A DNA stretch of 64,000 bases from Sphingomonas nostoxanthinifaciens (lineage in GTDB: Bacteria > Pseudomonadota > Alphaproteobacteria > Sphingomonadales > Sphingomonadaceae), in contig NZ_CP082839.1 in NCBI RefSeq assembly GCF_019930585.1, forward strand, positions 2,352,001-2,416,000. Reading direction: 5' to 3'. The position numbers and the translations under genes were made by a program. Below, piece by piece: positions 26,425-34,869 of the stretch. The notes under the pieces are model-generated. The model was given only the letters and a program-made list of their open reading frames with translations, ran no database searches and was not told the DNA's origin. Position 1 is the stretch's first letter. Each line of letters begins with the position of its first letter.

Positions 26425-26823
26425 CTACAGCAGCGCCTCGAGCAGGCCGATCAGCGGGCGGTCGGCGGGGGGCATGGCCAGCGCGTGCAGCTCCAGCGGG
26501 CGCAGCCAGCGCAGCGCGCCGCCCTCCAGCGGCCGCGGCAGCCCGCGCCACTTGCGGCAGACGTAGAGCATCAGCAGAAGATGCCGCTCGCCCAGCGGCG
26601 CGCTGGCGAAGGTGGCGGGGGCGAGGCAGGCGGCCTCGGTATCGATCCCCAATTCCTCGCGCAATTCGCGGATCAGCGCGGCCTCGGGCGTCTCGCCGGG
26701 CTCGATCTTGCCGCCCGGAAATTCCCACAGCCCGGCCATCGGCTTGCCCTCCGGCCGCTGCTGCACGCACACGCGGCCGTCGGCATCGACCAGGGCGACC
26801 GCGACGACCGGCAGCAAAAACAT
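26425..26823 (-). CDS. mutT: 8-oxo-dGTP diphosphatase (MutT-like Nudix hydrolase)
   Basis: A 132-residue Nudix enzyme that cleans oxidised nucleotides. The complete Nudix box is GGKIEPGETPEAALIRELRE followed by ELGI, matching GX5EX7REUXEEXGU. RPEGKPMAGLWEFPGG is the usual MutT approach to the box. The start MFLLPVVAVALVDADGRV at 26823 is the natural one; the upstream ATG adds 23 unconserved residues. It is divergent from the flp pilin genes with 68 bases between the starts. Confidence 0.9.
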   Translation of the reverse strand: MFLLPVVAVALVDADGRVCVQQRPEGKPMAGLWEFPGGKIEPGETPEAALIRELREELGIDTEAACLAPATFASAPLGERHLLLMLYVCRKWRGLPRPLEGGALRWLRPLELHALAMPPADRPLIGLLEALL

Positions 26824-26891
26824 GGAATACAGTCTTTCTTTACACCGGCGCCCTATGCAGGCCGACCGGGGACATGAGGGGCGGCACCGCA

Positions 26892-27077
26892 ATGGGCATC
26901 ACACGGCTGATCGGCAAGCTGCTGCGCGCGCAGGACGGCGCGACGGCGATCGAATATGGACTGATCCTCGCGCTGATCTTCGTCGTGATGGTCGGCGGGG
27001 TCAGCGCGCTCGGCAGTTCGACCCACGGGGCGTGGAGCAACGTTTCCAACAAGGTAGCCGCTGCCGAGCCATTCTGA
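26892..27077 (+). CDS. Flp/Fap-type prepilin, first copy
   Basis: A 61-residue type IVb prepilin. The leader MGITRLIGKLLRAQ is followed by DGATAIEYGLILALIFVVMV, which contains the prepilin cleavage site (G/A-T-A-I-E-Y) and the hydrophobic assembly helix. Flp pilins polymerise through the Tad secretion machine. No tad or cpa genes are in the window. An in-frame ATG at 26874 is possible. A second pilin gene follows 115 bases later. Confidence 0.85.
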   Translation: MGITRLIGKLLRAQDGATAIEYGLILALIFVVMVGGVSALGSSTHGAWSNVSNKVAAAEPF

Positions 27078-27192
27078 ATTTTACATCATTAAGTGTTCGG
27101 AAACCCCGTCGCGCTAAAGGATTCGGGCTGGTCCAAACATCGGAAACCGGCGCCGGGTAAGGGACCGATCGAACGTCGCGAGGAGACCGAGT

Positions 27193-27360
27193 ATGCAGTA
27201 TATCCGTAACTTTCTGAAGAACAGCAAGGGCGCGACCGCGATCGAATACGGTCTGATCGCAGCCCTGATCGCGGTTGCCGCGATCGGCGCGATGTCCACG
27301 CTGGGTGGTAAGCTCAAGAACACGTTCACCAACGTGTCGAACAACATGAACGTCAGCTGA
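27193..27360 (+). CDS. Flp/Fap-type prepilin, second copy
   Basis: A 55-residue prepilin, MQYIRNFLKNSKGATAIEYG then LIAALIAVAAIGAMSTLGGK. It carries the G-A-T-A-I-E-Y processing motif with the conserved glutamate and ends NMNVS. AGGAGA lies eight bases before the ATG. It is closer to the Caulobacter PilA consensus than the first copy. A strong terminator follows directly, so the pilin pair forms a small transcription unit. Confidence 0.9.
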   Translation: MQYIRNFLKNSKGATAIEYGLIAALIAVAAIGAMSTLGGKLKNTFTNVSNNMNVS

Positions 27361-27383
27361 TCTGACGTCCTGTTGACCTGAAC

Positions 27384-27420
27384 GGGCCGGCGCGCAGACC
27401 GCGTGCCGGCCCTTTTTTTT
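27384..27420 (+). terminator. Rho-independent terminator after flp pilins
   Basis: Stem GGGCCGGC (27384-27391) with GCCGGCCC (27405-27412), then a run of eight T. A textbook intrinsic terminator for the pilin unit, 24 bases after the stop, facing the end of accA. Confidence 0.9.
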
Positions 27421-27430
27421 GCGCTCGGCC

Positions 27431-28378
27431 TCAGCCGATCGTCAGGAACTTGCGCCGCCGCTGCGCGATCAACGCCGCCTGCGGCTCCGCCGTCAGCACC
27501 GCCAGCTCCTCGGCGATCGCGCCGCCCAGCGCGGCGATCGCCGCCGCCGGGTCGCGCTGCGCGCCGCCCAGCGGCTCCGGCACCACGCGATCGACCACGC
27601 CGAGGCGCTTGAGGTCGATCGCGGTGATCTTCATCGCCTCGGCCGCGTCGGCCGCCTTGTCGGCGGTGCGCCACAGGATCGACGAGGCGCCCTCGGGCGA
27701 GATCACCGAATAGATGGCATGCTCGAACATCAGCACGCGGTCGGCGGCGGCCAGCGCCACCGCGCCGCCCGAACCGCCCTCGCCCACGATCGCCGCGACG
27801 ATCGGCACCGACAAGGTCAGGCAGCGCTCGGTCGAGCGCGCGATCGCCTCGGCCTGGCCGCGCTCCTCGGCCTGCACACCGGGGAAGGCGCCGGCGGTGT
27901 CGACCAGAGTGACCACCGGCAGGCCGAAGCGCTCGGCCAGCGTCATCAGGCGGATCACCTTGCGATAGCCCTCGGGCTTGGCCATGCCGAAATTGTGGCG
28001 GATGCGGCTGGCAGTATCCTCGCCTTTCTCGTGCCCGATCACCATCACGCGGCGCCCGGCGATGCGGCCGAGGCCGCCGATGATCGCCTGATCGTCGGCG
28101 AAAGCACGGTCGCCCGCCAGCGGCATGAAATCGTCGACGAAGCCCGCCAGATAGTCCTTCAGATGCGGGCGTTCGGGATGGCGCGCGACCTGCGTCTTCT
28201 GCCACGGCGTCAGCTTGGCATAGGTCTCGCGCAGCAACTTGTCCGACTTGACGGCGAGGCGCCCGACCTCGGCGTCGATGTCGATCGCCCCCTCGTTGGA
28301 GCTGGCGGTATCGCGCAGCTCGACGATACGCGCCTCAAGCTCGGCGATCGGCTTCTCGAATTCAAGGAATGCGACCAT
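27431..28378 (-). CDS. accA: Acetyl-CoA carboxylase carboxyltransferase subunit alpha
   Basis: A 315-residue subunit that, with AccD, moves the carboxyl group from biotin to acetyl-CoA for fatty acid synthesis. The N-terminal helix [18 protein letters not shown] is typical of AccA. The crotonase-fold core shows [26 protein letters not shown], and [20 protein letters not shown], followed by [20 protein letters not shown]. Its ATG at 28378 lies nine bases after the xerD stop, so it may be co-transcribed with the upstream genes. Confidence 0.96.
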   Translation of the reverse strand: MVAFLEFEKPIAELEARIVELRDTASSNEGAIDIDAEVGRLAVKSDKLLRETYAKLTPWQKTQVARHPERPHLKDYLAGFVDDFMPLAGDRAFADDQAIIGGLGRIAGRRVMVIGHEKGEDTASRIRHNFGMAKPEGYRKVIRLMTLAERFGLPVVTLVDTAGAFPGVQAEERGQAEAIARSTERCLTLSVPIVAAIVGEGGSGGAVALAAADRVLMFEHAIYSVISPEGASSILWRTADKAADAAEAMKITAIDLKRLGVVDRVVPEPLGGAQRDPAAAIAALGGAIAEELAVLTAEPQAALIAQRRRKFLTIG

Positions 28379-28387
28379 TGCGGGCGG

Positions 28388-29281
28388 TTAGGAGCGTGGG
28401 CGCCCGGCGTCAACGAGCGGGTGACGCTGATTGACCAGCTCGACCAGCCGGCGGCTGTCGACATGGGTGTAGATCTGGGTGGTGGCGATGTCGGCATGGC
28501 CCAACATCGATTGCAGCGCGCGCAGGTCCGCCCCGCCCTCCAGCAGGTGCGTGGCGAAGGCGTGGCGCAGGACGTGCGGGCTCACCCGCTCGGGCGCGAT
28601 CCCCGCCGCACCCGCCAGCGCGCGGACGAGCTGGAACAGCCGCACCCGGCTGAGATGCGCCTTGCCCGAGGGGAACAGCCACGCCGCATCCGCCGGCAAG
28701 GTCGCGGCATAGGCCGCCACCGCCGCGCGCGCGCGATCGGAGATCGGCACCAGCCGCTCGCGCCCGCCCTTGCCGCGTAGGATGGCGTAGGGCTGGTCGC
28801 GGCGCAGCAGGTGGCGCGGCAGCGAGACCAACTCGGTCGCGCGCAGGCCCGATCCGTAGAGCAGCTCGACCAGCGCCGACAGCCGCAGGTCGGCGGGCGT
28901 CGGATTGTCGGCCAGCCGCTGTTCCAGCACCGCGAACAAGGCGTCGACCTCGCCATGATCGAGGATACGCGGCAGCGTCTGCGCACCGCCGGGCCGCGGC
29001 AGCGCATCCGACGGATCGTCGTCGCGCAGCCGCTCCTCCGCGAGGAAACCGAAGAAGCGGCGCAGCGCCGACGCCTTGCGCGCCACGGTCGATCGCGCCA
29101 GCGGCAGCCATACCGCCCCGAGCCGGGTGAGCGCCGCGCCGTCGGCCTCCGCCAGCCGGCCGCCAAGTTCCTCTGATGCGCCCTCGAGATCGCGGCGATA
29201 GGCGAGCAATGTGTTGACGGCGGCACCGGCCTCGGCGGCCATCATCTCGAGGAAGCGGTCGATGAGCGCGCGGTCGCTCAC
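28388..29281 (-). CDS. xerD: Site-specific tyrosine recombinase XerD
   Basis: A 297-residue recombinase that, with XerC, resolves chromosome dimers at dif. The N-terminal core-binding domain (FLEMMAAEAGAAVNTLLAYR RDL) is present. The catalytic domain has Arg in GSGLRATELVSL, Lys in LRGKGGRERLVPI, the HxLRH box SPHVLRHAFATHLL, LGHADIATTQIYTHV and the Tyr in the last motif. The start is GTG at 29281, overlapping the upstream stop as GTGA. Frames that extend further upstream are antisense-like and not conserved. Unlike the recombinases at 14-16 kb, it has the full two-domain layout and the HxLR histidine. Confidence 0.92.
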   Translation of the reverse strand: MSDRALIDRFLEMMAAEAGAAVNTLLAYRRDLEGASEELGGRLAEADGAALTRLGAVWLPLARSTVARKASALRRFFGFLAEERLRDDDPSDALPRPGGAQTLPRILDHGEVDALFAVLEQRLADNPTPADLRLSALVELLYGSGLRATELVSLPRHLLRRDQPYAILRGKGGRERLVPISDRARAAVAAYAATLPADAAWLFPSGKAHLSRVRLFQLVRALAGAAGIAPERVSPHVLRHAFATHLLEGGADLRALQSMLGHADIATTQIYTHVDSRRLVELVNQRHPLVDAGRPRS

Positions 29282-31137
29282 GCCAGCCGCGTCATCGCCT
29301 CGGCGGCGATCATCCGCGCCTCGGGCTCCAGCCCGACCGCGCGCAAAGCGGCGATCATGCGGTAGAAGTCGGCGGGCGGGATCGCGGCCCAGCGCGGATC
29401 CTGCATCCCGACCGCCACCAGCAGGGCGACGGTGCCGACCTCGTGCGCATCGACAGCGCGGCGCAGCGCGGCGGCATAAGGCGTCGTTCCGCCCAGCGAC
29501 ACGCCCGCCGCCGTCGCCGCCGCCTGAGCGTCCGCCGGGGCGAGCCGCCCGAGCCCCGCCAGCGCTGCCGCCAGCATCGCGGTGCGATCCGCGCCCGACG
29601 TGCCTGCCCGCTTGGCGAACGATTTCAGGCGCGCCGGCGTCGTCGATGCCATCGGCCGCTCGGCGCCGACCGCGAGGATCGACCAGGCACGATCGCCGTC
29701 CGATCCCCCCGCGGCTGCCGCAACCTGCGCCCAGCGCTCCGCCTGCCGATCGAGCCCCACCGCCAGCATGGCCGAAACCAGCGGCGCCACCTCGTCGCGC
29801 CGGTCGTTCGTCGGCGCGATCAAGGCCGCGGCGCGCCCGGTCAGGATCATGCCGGCGTAGCGATCGCGCTCGCCCTCCACGCCCTTGGGCGATGCATCCC
29901 ACAGGCTGTGGAGCGCGGACAGGCGCGCATCCTCGTCGTCGCCGCGATAGGCCGCGCGCAGCCGCCCCGCCGGGCTCGCCGTATCGGGATCGCCGCTCTC
30001 GTCCATCACCCGGCCATAGAGATCGACGAGGTTCGCCGCCGATTCGGGGCCCAGGGCCGCCGCGACGCGTGCCGGCGCCACACGATCCGACGCCGCCAGC
30101 ATCGGCGCGCGCGCCAGCCACGCGGTGAACCATGCCGGCGCCGCGTCGAGCAACGGCTGCGGGATGATGACGCCGAGTGCGCTGGCGAGGCCGAAACGCC
30201 AGTCGGTCAGCGCATCGATGCCGGTCCAGTCGATCGTCACCTCGCGCCGGCCGCCACCGCCCGCTGCCACCAGTTTCTCGGCGAGCGCATGATCGATGAA
30301 GTCGCCGCGCACGCCGCGGCCGATCGTCGCGTTGGCGGTCGCCTCGTCACCAGCGAGCGTCGCGCACATTGCGCGGATCATCGGCCAGGCGGGCTGGTCG
30401 CCGATCTGCTCGCTGCCATCGGGCAAGGGACACAGCCCGCCCGGATCGGCATTGGCGAGCGCGGTGCCGATCGCCACGCGACGCAGACGCGGGCTGAACG
30501 CGTCGATATCGACGCCCTGCACCAGCATCCGCGCACCATCCGCCTCGCCCAGCCGCAGCAGCAGGGCAGCGCGATCGGCGACCCAGTCGGCCTGGCCCTC
30601 GCCGCGCGGCGCGGGAGTCGCGCCCAGCAGCACGCGCCGCAGCATCACCTCGGCCCAGCGCGAGGCGATCGGCGCCTGCAGCCGCCGCATCAGCGTCGCG
30701 AGATAGCGGCCATCGGCGTCGCCGAACGCATCCTCGCCATAGACCGGCTCGACGCCAATAAGGTCGAGCGAACGCTTGGCAGCGTCGGGCATCTCCTCGG
30801 ACTGCGCCGTGACGGCGTCGACCAGCGCGTCGAGCTGGCCGGCAGTCGCATCGGAGACGGCGACACCCTCGTCCGCACCCGGTGCCGGCGGCGGACCGGG
30901 CGATGCGGGCTCGGCCGGTACGGGCGGCGCCGCGGGCGCAGGCGGCACGGCCGCATCCGGACGCGCCGGCGTGGGGCGCGGCGGCGGAGTCGGCTGCACG
31001 CGCGGCGCGGGCGCCGGCGTGCCGAATCCGGGCGGCAGCAGCGATTGCGGCGCATCCTGCCCGAGCGCCGGCAAGGCGATCGACAATCCCGCGCCAGCGC
31101 CCAGCGCTGCGAGGATGCGTCTAGTGCGTGGCGACAT
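29278..31137 (-). CDS. Large exported protein of unknown function
   Basis: A 619-residue protein. A signal peptide (ILAALGAGAGLSIALPALGQ) is followed by a Pro/Ala-rich linker at about residues 35-90. The long remainder is alpha-helical, with repeating short helices rich in Ala, Leu and Arg (for example ADRAALLLRLGEADGARMLV and VAPLVSAMLAVGLDRQAERW), suggestive of a TPR-like solenoid. I do not recognise a named family, though similar antisense-free frames are usual beside xerD in Sphingomonadales. It overlaps the small membrane gene upstream by 17 bases and xerD downstream by four, so the three form an operon. Confidence 0.7.
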   Translation of the reverse strand: MSPRTRRILAALGAGAGLSIALPALGQDAPQSLLPPGFGTPAPAPRVQPTPPPRPTPARPDAAVPPAPAAPPVPAEPASPGPPPAPGADEGVAVSDATAGQLDALVDAVTAQSEEMPDAAKRSLDLIGVEPVYGEDAFGDADGRYLATLMRRLQAPIASRWAEVMLRRVLLGATPAPRGEGQADWVADRAALLLRLGEADGARMLVQGVDIDAFSPRLRRVAIGTALANADPGGLCPLPDGSEQIGDQPAWPMIRAMCATLAGDEATANATIGRGVRGDFIDHALAEKLVAAGGGGRREVTIDWTGIDALTDWRFGLASALGVIIPQPLLDAAPAWFTAWLARAPMLAASDRVAPARVAAALGPESAANLVDLYGRVMDESGDPDTASPAGRLRAAYRGDDEDARLSALHSLWDASPKGVEGERDRYAGMILTGRAAALIAPTNDRRDEVAPLVSAMLAVGLDRQAERWAQVAAAAGGSDGDRAWSILAVGAERPMASTTPARLKSFAKRAGTSGADRTAMLAAALAGLGRLAPADAQAAATAAGVSLGGTTPYAAALRRAVDAHEVGTVALLVAVGMQDPRWAAIPPADFYRMIAALRAVGLEPEARMIAAEAMTRLA

Positions 31138-31255
31138 TCGTCACCGGCTGCTCCACGTGGCTGACCGGCACCTCACGGTCGAGCGAGGCCAGCCCGAACA
31201 GGATGCCCATGACCAGCACGACGAGGATGAGCAGGATCAGCAGCGGTCGCGACAC
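31121..31255 (-). CDS. Very small single-span membrane protein
   Basis: A 44-residue product from GTG 31255: one membrane helix (PLLILLILVVLVMGILFGLA) and a short periplasmic tail ending PVTNVATH. TAAGGA lies ten bases before the GTG; a TTG three codons earlier is an alternative. The reading frame overlaps the next gene by 17 bases, which supports coupling. Function unknown. Confidence 0.6.
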   Translation of the reverse strand: MSRPLLILLILVVLVMGILFGLASLDREVPVSHVEQPVTNVATH

Positions 31256-31344
31256 GAAAGACAAATCCTTAGACTGACGGGCGCAGGTGGCCCTCGGGCG
31301 GGCTTTTGCCCGAGCCGGGGTGCCTGTGTATAGCCCCTGCCGCC

Positions 31345-31887
31345 ATGCACCCCGCCTCGTCCGATCCGACATACGATCCGCGCAGGCCGATCGTCCTGAT
31401 CGGATTGATGGGCGCGGGCAAGTCGACCGTCGGCCGGCGCCTCGCGCACCGCCTGCATCTGCCGTTCGTCGATTCGGATCACGAGATCGAGCGCGCCGCC
31501 GGCCTGACCGTGGCGGAGATGTTTTCGCGCTATGGCGAGGCGCAGTTCCGTGACGGCGAGCGGCGCGTCATCACCCGGCTGATCGACGGTCGGCCGAAGG
31601 TGATCGCCACCGGCGGCGGCGCCTTCATGCACGAGGCGACACGTGCGCTGATCCTCGAACGCACCACCGCCGTCTGGCTGGATGCCGATATCGACGTGCT
31701 GGCCGAGCGCGTCGCACGGCGCGCCGGATCGCGGCCCCTGCTCGCCGGCGGCGATCCGCGCAGCCGACTGGCCGAACTGGCGGCGGTTCGCAATCCGATC
31801 TACGCGCTGGCCCCCATCCACATCCACAGTCGGCCGCTGCCGCACGAGGCGACGGTCGACGCGATCATGAAGATCCTGCAACGATGA
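31345..31887 (+). CDS. aroK: Shikimate kinase
   Basis: A 180-residue kinase that phosphorylates shikimate in the aromatic amino acid pathway. The Walker A loop is GLMGAGKSTVGRRLA. The shikimate-binding acid is in FVDSDHEIE, and the glycine loop in IATGGGAFM. The lid arginine region RAGSRPLL and the adenine-site arginine (RNPIYA) follow. The start ATG at 31345 (MHPASSDPTYDPRRPIVLIG) leaves a short N-terminal extension. The end overlaps aroB by four bases (ATGA), the usual aroKB operon. Confidence 0.95.
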   Translation: MHPASSDPTYDPRRPIVLIGLMGAGKSTVGRRLAHRLHLPFVDSDHEIERAAGLTVAEMFSRYGEAQFRDGERRVITRLIDGRPKVIATGGGAFMHEATRALILERTTAVWLDADIDVLAERVARRAGSRPLLAGGDPRSRLAELAAVRNPIYALAPIHIHSRPLPHEATVDAIMKILQR

Positions 31888-32978
31888 TCGAGGTCGAAGT
31901 CGGGCTTGGCGCCCGCACCTATCCCATCCTGATCGAGCATGGCTTGCTCGATCGCGCCGCGACGCACCTCGCCCGTTTCACCCGCGGCGGCCGGCTGGTG
32001 GTGGTCACCGATGCCAACGTCGCAGCGGCGCAGCTCGAACGTTTCACCGTCGGACTCGGCGATATCGCGATCGAGGCGATCGTGCTGCCGCCGGGCGAGA
32101 CGACCAAGAGCTGGGCGGTGCTGGAAGAACTGACCGACCAGCTGCTGGACCTCGGCGTCGAGCGCAGCGACCGCATCGTGGCGTTGGGCGGCGGCGTGAT
32201 CGGCGATCTGGTCGGCTTCGCCGCGGCGATCCTGAAGCGCGGCTGCGGTTTCGTCCAGGTGCCGACCAGCCTGCTCGCGCAGGTCGATAGCTCGGTCGGC
32301 GGCAAGACCGCGATCAACAGCCGCGCCGGCAAGAACCTCGTCGGCGCGTTCCACCAGCCCGATCTGGTGCTGATCGATCCGGCGACGCTGGCGACGCTGT
32401 CCGCTCGCGAATTGCGCTCGGGCTATGCCGAGGTGGTGAAATACGGGCTGATCGACGATCCGGCTTTCTTCGCATGGTGCGAGGCCAACGCGCCCGCCTT
32501 ACTGGCCGGCGACACCGACGCACTGACCCACGCCATCGCACACAGCGTGCGCGCCAAGGCGCGCGTCGTCGCCGCCGACGAGCGCGAGACGACCGGCACG
32601 CGCGCCTTGCTCAACCTCGGCCACACGTTCGGTCACGCGCTGGAGGCCGAGACGTGCTTCTCCGACACGCTGCTCCATGGCGAAGCGGTGGCGTGCGGCA
32701 CGGCGCTGGCGTTCCGCTTTTCCGCCACGCTGGGCCTGTGCGCCGAGGAGGAAGCGGCGCGTGTCGGCTACCACCTCGCCCGCGCCGGCTTGCCGACGAC
32801 GCTGGCCGAGGCACATGTCGATGCGTCAGGCGCGACGCTCGTCGCCCACATGGCGCACGACAAGAAGATGGAAGGCGGACGCCTCCCCTTCCTGCTCGCG
32901 CACGGCATCGGTCGCACCTTCCTGGCGCGCGACGTCGCGCTGGCCGACGTCGCGCGATTCCTCGACGCGGAGCGTTGA
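31884..32978 (+). CDS. aroB: 3-dehydroquinate synthase
   Basis: A 364-residue NAD- and metal-dependent enzyme that converts DAHP to 3-dehydroquinate, the second step of the shikimate pathway. The nucleotide and metal site is visible in VALGGGVIGDLVGFAAAILK, followed by PTSLLAQVDSSVGGKTAINS and KNLVGAFHQPDLVLID. Zinc ligands appear in GYAEVVKYGLI, NLGHTFGHALE and LLHGEAVACG. Translation is coupled to aroK. It is convergent with the cupredoxin-like gene with four bases between. Confidence 0.96.
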   Translation: MIEVEVGLGARTYPILIEHGLLDRAATHLARFTRGGRLVVVTDANVAAAQLERFTVGLGDIAIEAIVLPPGETTKSWAVLEELTDQLLDLGVERSDRIVALGGGVIGDLVGFAAAILKRGCGFVQVPTSLLAQVDSSVGGKTAINSRAGKNLVGAFHQPDLVLIDPATLATLSARELRSGYAEVVKYGLIDDPAFFAWCEANAPALLAGDTDALTHAIAHSVRAKARVVAADERETTGTRALLNLGHTFGHALEAETCFSDTLLHGEAVACGTALAFRFSATLGLCAEEEAARVGYHLARAGLPTTLAEAHVDASGATLVAHMAHDKKMEGGRLPFLLAHGIGRTFLARDVALADVARFLDAER

Positions 32979-32982
32979 ACCG

Positions 32983-33384
32983 TCAGCGGATGAAGAAATT
33001 GCCGTCGAGGTCGCTCGCCGCGTCGACGATCTGCGAGCTGTGGAAGGGATAGCGCGCGCCGTGCGTCTTCGGCGTGATCAGGTGGATCGTCACATGCTCG
33101 CCGGGTGCCAGCTTCAGATTGTCCATATCGACCACGGCGCGGTCGCGCGGATCGACGCGCGTAGCGGCGAAGAATTCCTTGGCGACCAGATTGTGCGTGC
33201 GGTCGGATGGATTGACGACACGCACGATGTACGGCGCGCCGGGATCGAGCACGATCTTACGCGGCGTGAAGCCGTGATTGGTCATCGCGATCTCGACATG
33301 GCCGGCCGTCTTCCAGTCGATCGTCTGCGCCATTGCCGGCATGGCCAGCGTCGCCGCACCCAAAGCGAGCATAAGAATCTTCAT
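32983..33384 (-). CDS. Exported cupredoxin-like protein
   Basis: A 133-residue protein with a signal peptide (ILMLALGAATLAMPAMAQ) and a single beta-sandwich domain: VEIAMTNHGFTPRKIVLDPG, YIVRVVNPSDRTHNLVAKEF, then LAPGEHVTIHL. It matches the cupredoxin-like (EfeO/plastocyanin-type) fold. Type 1 copper sites need a Cys plus two His and a Met; no cysteine is present in the mature protein. A classical blue-copper role is therefore unlikely. It could bind metal in another way or be purely structural. Confidence 0.75.
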   Translation of the reverse strand: MKILMLALGAATLAMPAMAQTIDWKTAGHVEIAMTNHGFTPRKIVLDPGAPYIVRVVNPSDRTHNLVAKEFFAATRVDPRDRAVVDMDNLKLAPGEHVTIHLITPKTHGARYPFHSSQIVDAASDLDGNFFIR

Positions 33385-33415
33385 CGTCTAGGTCGTGAAC
33401 CCATAAAAGGGTGAT

Positions 33416-33643
33416 CTACGCGGGGCTTTGAAGTTCGATGTTTACGACCCGTGAGGCATCAAACGTAATATCATCCTGCTGGCCGACCCTGACCACTTCC
33501 GTTGCCCAAGCGACATGGACATCACGGACGCGACTGCCGTCATCGAGCGTCACGATCACGCGGGTGCTGCCATAAGAGGTCTCTGGCATTTCACGAACTT
33601 TGTCGCTGATATGAGCAGGCAGCGTGCGCGATCGGGTGTCCAT
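33416..33643 (-). CDS. Small conserved hypothetical protein
   Basis: A 75-residue protein (LPAHISDKVREMPETSYG, VTLDDGSRVRDVHVAWATEV, ITFDASRVVNIELQS). It is predicted mostly beta with no signal or membrane segment. GAGGTAAGA precedes the ATG. I recall similar short proteins in other proteobacteria but no function. It sits beside the left end of the insertion sequence. Confidence 0.6.
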   Translation of the reverse strand: MDTRSRTLPAHISDKVREMPETSYGSTRVIVTLDDGSRVRDVHVAWATEVVRVGQQDDITFDASRVVNIELQSPA

Positions 33644-33720
33644 CCGCAGATCTTACCTCATGAGCTACACCGGAAAAAGCTAGTGCCGGCGGAGCCGCCG
33701 ACCCGCTTTCACGCCGAGCC

Positions 33721-34508
33721 AGATTGTGATTCAGCTTCGGCATGAGCCGATATGATCTGACAGACTTCGAGTGGCGAGTGATCGAGCCGCTGCTGCCCAA
33801 CAAACCGCGAGGCGTGCCGCGCGTAGATGACCGGCGCGTGCTAAATGGCATCTTCTGGGTGCTGCGATCCGGTGCGCCGTGGCGTGACCTGCCCGAGCGC
33901 TACGGCCCTCGCACGACTTGCTACAACCGCTTCGTGCGATGGCGGAAGGCGGGCGTGTGGGATCGAATGATGGACGCCATCACCGCCGCACATGACGGCA
34001 ACATCCAGATGATCGACAGCACCTCCGTTCGCGCCCACCAGCAGGCCGCGACGGCAAAAAGGGGGATCCAGATCATTGTCTCGGTCGCTCACGGGGCGGC
34101 CTCACGACCAAAATCCACGCAGTCGTCGACGCGCAAGGGCTCCCAATCCGGCTCGGCCTGACCGCCGGGCAGGCGCATGACAGCCCCGCCGCGTATCACC
34201 TGCTCGACCGTCTCGGTCCGCGAACCATCGTACTCGCGGACAAAGCTTATGATGCCGATGGCATCCGCGGCCTTATCGAGGCCCAAGGCGCAGTGCCCAA
34301 CATCCCGGCCAAATCCAATCGCAAATGGAAACCATGCTTCAGCAAGCAGCTCTATCGCGAGCGCAATCTGGTCGAGCGCTTCTTCAGCAAACTGAAGCAC
34401 TTCCGGCGCATCGCCACTCGTTACGACAAGCTCGCCGCAAACTTCCTCGCTATGGTTCAGCTCGCTTCAATGCGACTGTGGCTACGCGCTTATGAGTCTA
34501 CGGCCTAG
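33721..34508 (+). mobile_element. IS5-family (IS427-type) insertion sequence
   Basis: A single transposase region flanked by host genes. Terminal repeats are not resolved with confidence: the left side has AGATTGTGATTCAG from 33721, and the right side ends near TTATGAGTCT at 34490-34499, whose reverse complement shares only AGA-T and a few more bases. No clear target duplication was found. The right boundary touches the 3' end of the neighbouring DUF423 gene, which reads its last codons close to or inside the element. Confidence 0.7.
33742..34508 (+). CDS. IS5-family transposase in two frames (programmed -1 frameshift)
   Basis: Frame A (33742-34161) encodes the N-terminal part: LTDFEWRVIEPLLP, WVLRSGAPWRDLPERYGP, and the first catalytic Asp in MIDSTSVRAH. 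Frame B, entered by a -1 shift at GGCAAAAAGGGGGATC near 34050-34065, runs to 34508. It contains RSRGGLTTKIHAVVDAQGLP, the second Asp in VLADKAYDADGIRG, and the catalytic Glu in YRERNLVERFFSKLKHFRR. Together they give a complete DDE transposase of about 255 residues. IS427-group elements use such frameshifting, and the A5G5 run is a fitting slip site, so the element may be active. Confidence 0.82.
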
Positions 34509-34869
34509 TCTCCGGATCGTGATCGGTCGGCGGTGCGAACGCACCTGCCGCCAGCACGATCCATCCCGCGATCATCGCCGCACCGCCCAGCGGCGTGACC
34601 GCGCCGAGCCACAGCGGGCCGCCCAGCGCCATCGCATAGAGCGTCGCGGCGAACAGCAGCGAGCCGCCGAGCAGCAGCCACGCCGCCAGCGGGCCGCGCG
34701 CGATCCGTGCGGCGATCAATGCGGCGACGGCGTGCACCATCTCATATTGCGCGCCGATGCGCAGCCAGTCCGCCGCCTTGCCCGATGCGCCATGCGCGCC
34801 GAACGCCCCCGCCATCACCGCCAGCGCGCCCGAGCAGGCGGCGACGCGCAGCAATATGGCACGGCTCAC
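34498..34869 (-). CDS. DUF423 family membrane protein
   Basis: A 123-residue membrane protein with four helices (AACSGALAVMAGAFGAHG, MVHAVAALIAARI, LLLGGSLLFAATLYAMAL, GGAAMIAGWIVLAAGAFA). FGAHG and the GxxLFxATLY block are typical of DUF423. It starts with GTG at 34869, overlapping the antiporter stop by four bases (GTGA). Its last codons (DHDPETRP) lie at the edge of the insertion sequence, so the C-terminus may have been altered by the insertion. Confidence 0.85.
   Translation of the reverse strand: MSRAILLRVAACSGALAVMAGAFGAHGASGKAADWLRIGAQYEMVHAVAALIAARIARGPLAAWLLLGGSLLFAATLYAMALGGPLWLGAVTPLGGAAMIAGWIVLAAGAFAPPTDHDPETRP

Noticed and set aside
26258..26566. 102-residue plus-strand frame before mutT
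   Set aside because: Ser/Arg-rich, overlaps the mutT 3' end on the other strand, no ribosome binding site.
28388..30133. 581-residue extension of the xerD frame
   Set aside because: The extra N-terminal part is antisense-like and overlaps the exported-protein gene; XerD proper begins at the GTG at 29281.
29443..31164. 573-residue plus-strand frame opposite the large exported protein
   Set aside because: Arginine-rich shadow with no domain or signal sequence.
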